From NCBI GenBank assembly GCA_036504055.1, contig DASXVU010000048.1:1-64000 (forward strand): DNA of 64,000 bases, given 5' to 3'. Position 1 is the first letter of the stretch, and every line of letters starts with the position of its first letter. The notes beneath the pieces are model-generated. The model was not told the DNA's origin, searched no databases, and saw only the letters and a program-made list of their open reading frames with translations. Shown one piece after another: positions 59,685 to 64,000 of this stretch. The DNA comes from Methanomassiliicoccales archaeon (GTDB lineage: Archaea > Thermoplasmatota > Thermoplasmata > Methanomassiliicoccales > UBA472). A program made the translations under genes and the position numbers.

Positions 59685-61736
59685 ATGCAGATCTATGAAC
59701 TTGCCTGGATAATCCCACTGTTGCCGCTCGTTGCCTTCCTGATAGTAGGATTCCTCGGCGGCAAGATGAAGGACAAGGGCGGCATGATCGCGCTGGCCGG
59801 TGTCGGTGGCGCGATGGTGTTGTCGTTGCTCGTTGCCTATCAGGCGCTCACTGCCGGTTTCGACGGTGGAGCCCATTACTTCGAACAGAGCATGGCGTGG
59901 GTATCTGTCGGGGGTTACGACCTCCAGCTCGGTATCTACATCGACACCGTCACTGCATTGATGCTGATCGTGGTGTCGTTCGTCGCCTCGCTGGTCGTCA
60001 TTTACTCCGTCGGGTACATGCACGACCAGGGTGAGAGGAGACGCCGCTATTTCACCGAGATATGCCTGTTCGTAGGCGTCATGCTCGGACTGGTGCTGGC
60101 GAACAACTTCCTCCAGCTGTTCATATTCTGGGAGCTGGTGGGTCTTTGTTCCTACCTGCTGATCGGCTTCTGGTTCGAGAGGCCGTCGGCGGCCTCGGCC
60201 GCCAAGAAAGCGTTCCTGGTCACCAGGGTCGGTGACGTCATGTTCATGGTCGGCCTGATAGTGCTGCTGACGACGTTCAAGACCCTCAACTTCCATACGC
60301 TGTTCGATCCCGCAGTGATCGGGGGCGCGGACCAGGGAATGCTGGCGCTGGGTCTGTTCTTCATGTTCGGGGGCTCGATCGGTAAGTCCGCCCAGTTCCC
60401 GCTGCATGACTGGTTACCAGACGCCATGGAAGGTCCGACCACGGTGTCCGCGCTTATTCATGCCGCCACCATGGTCAAGGCCGGTGTCTACCTGGTCGCA
60501 AGGATGTTCCCGCTGTTGATCTTCGTGCCGGACGTCGGTCTGTTCATCGCCATCATCGGCGGTGTGACGGCATTGATGGCGGCCACGATGGCGCTCAACT
60601 CGCCACTGATCAAGCGCGTGCTCGCCTATTCGACCATCAGCCAACTGGGCTACATGTTCCTGTCGCTCGGTACCGGCGCATATCTGTTCGGTATCGGCCT
60701 GAAGGACGGTAACGAAGCTTTGATGGCTGCCGGTAGCATCGCATTCGCTGCCGGCCTGTTCCATCTGATGAACCATGCCTTCTTCAAGGCGCTGCTCTTC
60801 CTTTCCGCGGGCGCAGTAATCCACTACGTCCACACCGAAGAGCTGAGACTGATGGGCGGGCTGAGGAAGCACATGAAGGTCACTTCGACCGTGATGCTCA
60901 TCGGTTCCCTGTCGATCGCCGGTATCCCGATATTGAGCGGGTTCTGGTCCAAGGACGAGATCCTGGCAAGTGTGTTCGAGGCCGGGTCCGATCACTGGGT
61001 GTTCCTGCTGCTTTGGCTCATGGGCGTCATCACGGCCTTCCTGACCGCGTTCTACATGTTCCGCATGTGGTTCATGACGTTCGCAGGGGAAGAGGGCGAG
61101 GCGACCAAGCACGCCACCCACACCAAGGGAGAGCACGTCGGTGCCCACGGGGACGAGCACGGCCACGAGGCCGAGGTCCACGAGCACCACGAGGCGCCAT
61201 GGGTCATGCTTGGCCCGCTGGTCGTACTGGCGATCCTCGCCATCGGCTCTGGACTGGTCGTCTTCATAGGCGAAGGATTCAGCGGAACGATCTTCTTTGA
61301 CGTAAAGGAGGCGTTCAGCCTGGACAAGATCCTCGGAGACTGGCTGACCTACCTATCGGTATTGGTCGCGATCGCCGGTATTGCTCTAGCGTACTTCACC
61401 TTCTATAAGAAGAAGGTCGACGCCGGAGCCATCGCCAACAAGCCATCCGTCAGGCCCCTGTACAACATGCTCCTGAAAAGGTACGGCTTCACCAAGGGAT
61501 ATGACTACATCGGGGAGAAGGTCGTGTACGGCTTCTCGCTCGCGGTCGATTGGTTCGACCGAAAGATAATCGATGGCATAGTGAACCTCATCAGCCGCGG
61601 CCTGGTAGGCGGCGGAAAGGCAATGAGGAAAATGCAGACCGGACTGGTACAGAGCTACAGCGCCATCATCATCGGTGGCATAGTGGTACTGATCGTGCTG
61701 CTGTACGTGCTCGGGTATGTCCTTGGGGTGATCTGA
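59685..61736 (+). CDS. fpoL: Fpo/complex I subunit L (proton-pumping antiporter-like)
   Basis: NuoL/FpoL-family subunit of 683 residues, about 16 helices plus the long lateral helix at the C terminus. The pump signature includes WELVGLCSYLLIGFW, LPDAMEGPTTVSALIHAATM (read in parts) and a conserved lysine in the SAQFPLHDW region. A cytoplasmic or external loop at nt about 61108-61195 is unusually histidine-rich (nine His in about 31 residues). ATG 59685 is preceded by GAGGTGG; upstream GTGs overlap fpoK. Confidence 0.95.
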   Translation: MQIYELAWIIPLLPLVAFLIVGFLGGKMKDKGGMIALAGVGGAMVLSLLVAYQALTAGFDGGAHYFEQSMAWVSVGGYDLQLGIYIDTVTALMLIVVSFVASLVVIYSVGYMHDQGERRRRYFTEICLFVGVMLGLVLANNFLQLFIFWELVGLCSYLLIGFWFERPSAASAAKKAFLVTRVGDVMFMVGLIVLLTTFKTLNFHTLFDPAVIGGADQGMLALGLFFMFGGSIGKSAQFPLHDWLPDAMEGPTTVSALIHAATMVKAGVYLVARMFPLLIFVPDVGLFIAIIGGVTALMAATMALNSPLIKRVLAYSTISQLGYMFLSLGTGAYLFGIGLKDGNEALMAAGSIAFAAGLFHLMNHAFFKALLFLSAGAVIHYVHTEELRLMGGLRKHMKVTSTVMLIGSLSIAGIPILSGFWSKDEILASVFEAGSDHWVFLLLWLMGVITAFLTAFYMFRMWFMTFAGEEGEATKHATHTKGEHVGAHGDEHGHEAEVHEHHEAPWVMLGPLVVLAILAIGSGLVVFIGEGFSGTIFFDVKEAFSLDKILGDWLTYLSVLVAIAGIALAYFTFYKKKVDAGAIANKPSVRPLYNMLLKRYGFTKGYDYIGEKVVYGFSLAVDWFDRKIIDGIVNLISRGLVGGGKAMRKMQTGLVQSYSAIIIGGIVVLIVLLYVLGYVLGVI

Positions 61737-61737
61737 A

Positions 61738-63237
61738 ATGCTGCTGCAAAACGTACCCGTCATAACACTGCTCATATTGATCCCGCTGATCGGCGCAATC
61801 ATCGCGTTCATGCTGGGAAAGAACCCGAAGGCATCAAAGATCGTCGCACTGGTGTTCACGTTAATACCATTGGCCATATCCGTCCTGCTGTTGGCCGATT
61901 TCAGCCTGACAGTGGGCACGTTCCAGTATGTCGAGGACTTCACCTGGATCTCGTCCCTGGGAATATCCTACAAGGTAGGGGTGGACGGCATCAGCATCGC
62001 AATGGTCTTCCTGACCACTCTGCTGTCATTCCTGGCGGTCCTGTTCTCCTGGGATGTCGATGAACGAACCCACCAATACATGGGCCTGATGCTCATCCTG
62101 GAGGTCGGCGTCATGGGAGTGTTCACAGCGATGGACTACTTCCTGTTCTACGTCTTCTGGGAGGTCGTGCTGATCCCGATGTATTTCCTCATAGCGGTAT
62201 GGGGAGGTCCAAGGCGGGCGTACGCATCGATCAAGTTCTTCATCTATACCCACATAGCGTCGCTAGTGATGCTGCTGGGGATACTGGCCCTCTACTTCGA
62301 GGCAGCAACGCATCTGGGATATCATACGTTCGACATACAACAGATCGCGTCGGTGTCCGGACAGTTCGGCCAGTTCTTCCAGATCGTGGTGTTCGGAGCC
62401 TTGTTCTTCGGATTCATCGTCAAGATGCCGATGGTCCCGTTCCATACTTGGCTTCCGGACGCCCACGTCGAGGCCCCGACCGCAGGGTCAGTGCTGCTGG
62501 CGGGTCTGCTGCTTAAGATGGGTTCCTATGGTATCATCAGGATCTGTCTGCCTACCTTGCCATATGGCGCGAACCAGTACCAGATCGTGATGGTGATAAT
62601 CGCCATCGTCTCCATCCTGTATGGCGCCATAATGTGTCTGGCCCAGAAGGACCTGAAGAAGATGGTCGCTTATTCATCGATCAGCCACATGGGCATAGTC
62701 ATGCTAGGCATCGCCACCCTGGGAGAGCTGGGGATCGCCGCTGCCGTGTTCCAGATGTTCGCGCATGGTCTGATCACCGCCGTTCTCTTCATGATGTGCG
62801 GCATCGTCGGTCACCACGTAGGCACCAGGAACATGCCGAGGCTTGGCGGCCTGGCTGCAAAGATGCCCTATGCCGCGGTGTTCATGATGATAGGGTTCAT
62901 GGCCTCGCTCGGACTGCCTGGCATGGTTGGTTTCCTGGCGGAGTTCAGCGTATTCGTCGCGACCTTTGACGCGTTCGGATGGCTCCTGCTATTGCCCATA
63001 ATCAGCGTGGCGATCACCGCCGCCTATTACATCTGGGCCATGCAGAAGACACTGTTCGGACCGCTCACCAAGGAGGTCGACCTGGAACATGTCCATGACA
63101 TCACCTGGTTCGAGGCCGCCCCGCTGGTCATACTGAGCGCATTGATCGTTCTGTTCGGGATTCTGCCGGCGCTGATCTTCGACTATATCACGCCGTCGGT
63201 CAAATTACTGACCGCCGTCGTCCTGGGAGGCGCTTAA
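61738..63237 (+). CDS. fpoM: Fpo/complex I subunit M
   Basis: NuoM/FpoM antiporter-like proton-pumping subunit of 499 residues with about 14 helices. YKVGVDGISIAMVFLTTL, FWEVVLIPMYFLIAVWGG, and KMPMVPFHTWLPDAHVEAPT (read in parts) are diagnostic, including the key Glu and Lys residues. One base separates it from the fpoL stop and one from the fpoN start. Confidence 0.95.
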   Translation: MLLQNVPVITLLILIPLIGAIIAFMLGKNPKASKIVALVFTLIPLAISVLLLADFSLTVGTFQYVEDFTWISSLGISYKVGVDGISIAMVFLTTLLSFLAVLFSWDVDERTHQYMGLMLILEVGVMGVFTAMDYFLFYVFWEVVLIPMYFLIAVWGGPRRAYASIKFFIYTHIASLVMLLGILALYFEAATHLGYHTFDIQQIASVSGQFGQFFQIVVFGALFFGFIVKMPMVPFHTWLPDAHVEAPTAGSVLLAGLLLKMGSYGIIRICLPTLPYGANQYQIVMVIIAIVSILYGAIMCLAQKDLKKMVAYSSISHMGIVMLGIATLGELGIAAAVFQMFAHGLITAVLFMMCGIVGHHVGTRNMPRLGGLAAKMPYAAVFMMIGFMASLGLPGMVGFLAEFSVFVATFDAFGWLLLLPIISVAITAAYYIWAMQKTLFGPLTKEVDLEHVHDITWFEAAPLVILSALIVLFGILPALIFDYITPSVKLLTAVVLGGA

Positions 63238-63238
63238 G

Positions 63239-64000
63239 ATGATCGATATTCAAGCAATCCGTCCTGAGATCATAGTGGCGCTGTTCGCCGTGCTGGTACC
63301 GGCGGTCGGGCTGTTGACCAAGAACAGCAGCAAGATATGCGCGGCGTTCTCGCTGGTAGGGGTTGGCCTAGCGTTCCTAGACGTCTTCATGTTCGTCTAC
63401 AACAACAATGGAGCGGTCAGCATAAGTGGTGGCATGCTAAGTCTTGACCAGTTCTCCGCGCTGTTCATGATGATCTTCCTGGCGGTGGCGTTCTACGTCA
63501 TTCTGGCCTCGGCCCGCTTCATCCAGGAGGACCGGCACCAGCCGGAGTTCTACTCCCTGATCATGATCGCCACCATAGGCATGATGATAGTGGCAAGCTC
63601 CAACGACCTGATCACCCTGTTCGTCGGTATCGAGCTGACCAGCATAACCTCCTACGCCTTGGTGGCCTTCAGGAAGAAGGACGTCAAGGGAGCGGAGGCG
63701 GCGGTCAAGTACTTCATCATCGGAGGGCTGTCCTCGGGTCTGGCCCTGTTCGGCATATCCTTGCTGTATGGTGTCGCCCACTCGACCACGTTCACGGGAG
63801 TGGCCCAGGCAGTGGTGATGAACTCCCCGATGCAGCCAGTGATCTTCCTGGCCCTGATAATGATCGTCGCGGGCTTCGGTTTCAAGGTGGCGATCGTTCC
63901 GTTCCACATGTGGGCCCCGGACGTATACGAAGGTGCCCCAACCACCGTCACGGCCATGCTGGCCGGCGGCAGCAAGAAGATGGGTTTCATCGCCCTGTTC
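63239..64000 (+). CDS. fpoN: Fpo/complex I subunit N, 3'-truncated by window end
   Basis: NuoN/FpoN antiporter-like subunit; the first 254 residues are visible and the gene continues beyond the window. ELTSITSYALVAFRKKD, AAVKYFIIGGLSSGLALFG and KVAIVPFHMWAPDVYEGAPT (read in parts) identify it. ATG 63239 follows the fpoM stop by one base. It is the expected last proton-pump gene; whether fpoO, fpoF or other genes follow cannot be seen. Confidence 0.93.
   Translation, partial: MIDIQAIRPEIIVALFAVLVPAVGLLTKNSSKICAAFSLVGVGLAFLDVFMFVYNNNGAVSISGGMLSLDQFSALFMMIFLAVAFYVILASARFIQEDRHQPEFYSLIMIATIGMMIVASSNDLITLFVGIELTSITSYALVAFRKKDVKGAEAAVKYFIIGGLSSGLALFGISLLYGVAHSTTFTGVAQAVVMNSPMQPVIFLALIMIVAGFGFKVAIVPFHMWAPDVYEGAPTTVTAMLAGGSKKMGFIALF

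Noticed and set aside
59358-60407. 349-codon minus-strand open frame across fpoK and fpoL
   Set aside because: Antisense to two certain complex I genes, His/Gln-rich low-complexity translation.
1-64000. tRNA, rRNA, CRISPR array, prophage and insertion sequences
   Set aside because: Looked for T-loop consensus, regularly spaced repeats, transposase and phage motifs; none recognised by eye. A covariance-model scan would be needed to exclude small RNAs.

Overview
The window is a chromosomal stretch from an archaeon, most likely an uncultured Thermoplasmatota (Thermoplasmata) lineage near the Methanomassiliicoccales. The archaeal assignment rests on Csl4, a Nob1-type PIN/zinc-ribbon nuclease, Lrp/AsnC regulators, glutamate synthase split into three genes, an Fpo-type (not NuoEFG-type) complex I with split FpoJ, TATA-box promoters and several apparently leaderless starts. 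The lineage call is inference; no rRNA, tRNA, CRISPR array, insertion sequence or phage gene was seen. Genes are dense on both strands with short intergenic gaps.

1-11 kb: stress and redox genes (DUF5661-like protein, aldehyde dehydrogenase, peroxiredoxin, pirin), then a divergent arsenic-type locus. ArsA ATPase, an ArsD-like thioredoxin-fold protein and a flavin reductase face a PadR/methyltransferase-like fusion regulator, with clustered TATCGG half-sites between them. A flavoprotein and a receiver-PAS-histidine kinase follow.

10-21 kb: quinone and redox region. A solo CO dehydrogenase (CooS) and a membrane protein precede a tight minus-strand operon: substrate-binding protein, ABC ATPase, an ABC permease fused in frame to a UbiA prenyltransferase, UbiE/MenG methyltransferase and UbiD decarboxylase. 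This looks like import of an aromatic quinone precursor coupled to the last three steps of menaquinone synthesis, and it is the most unusual system here. Divergent from it is a four-gene operon, Rieske - glutaredoxin - ferredoxin:thioredoxin-reductase-like - Rieske.

21-36 kb: a metallo-beta-lactamase-fold protein, a PocR-type histidine kinase, a surface protein divergent from a STAND/TPR regulator, and a long minus-strand envelope cluster (ABC-2 exporter, large Ig/SdrD-like surface protein, polytopic protein, MoxR ATPase, DUF58 protein, membrane protein).

36-54 kb: a CDF transporter with three regulatory domains, a small flavodoxin/Cys-rich cluster with a double-AsnC regulator, UPF0173 hydrolase, a COG0523 GTPase next to a Cys-rich winged-helix regulator, the three glutamate synthase genes, an HTH-CBS regulator, and an RNA-processing group (METTL5-like, Csl4, ThiI-like, Nob1), then ProC and a DJ-1/PfpI protein.

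54.5-64 kb: a 12-gene operon fpoABCDHIJJKLMN (fpoN runs off the end). There is no FpoF or NuoEFG, and the FpoI subunit carries four [4Fe-4S] motifs, which suggests reduced ferredoxin as the donor and menaquinone as the acceptor. A plausible joined-up picture is CO oxidation or other ferredoxin reduction, then Fpo-like proton pumping, then menaquinone assembled from an imported precursor.
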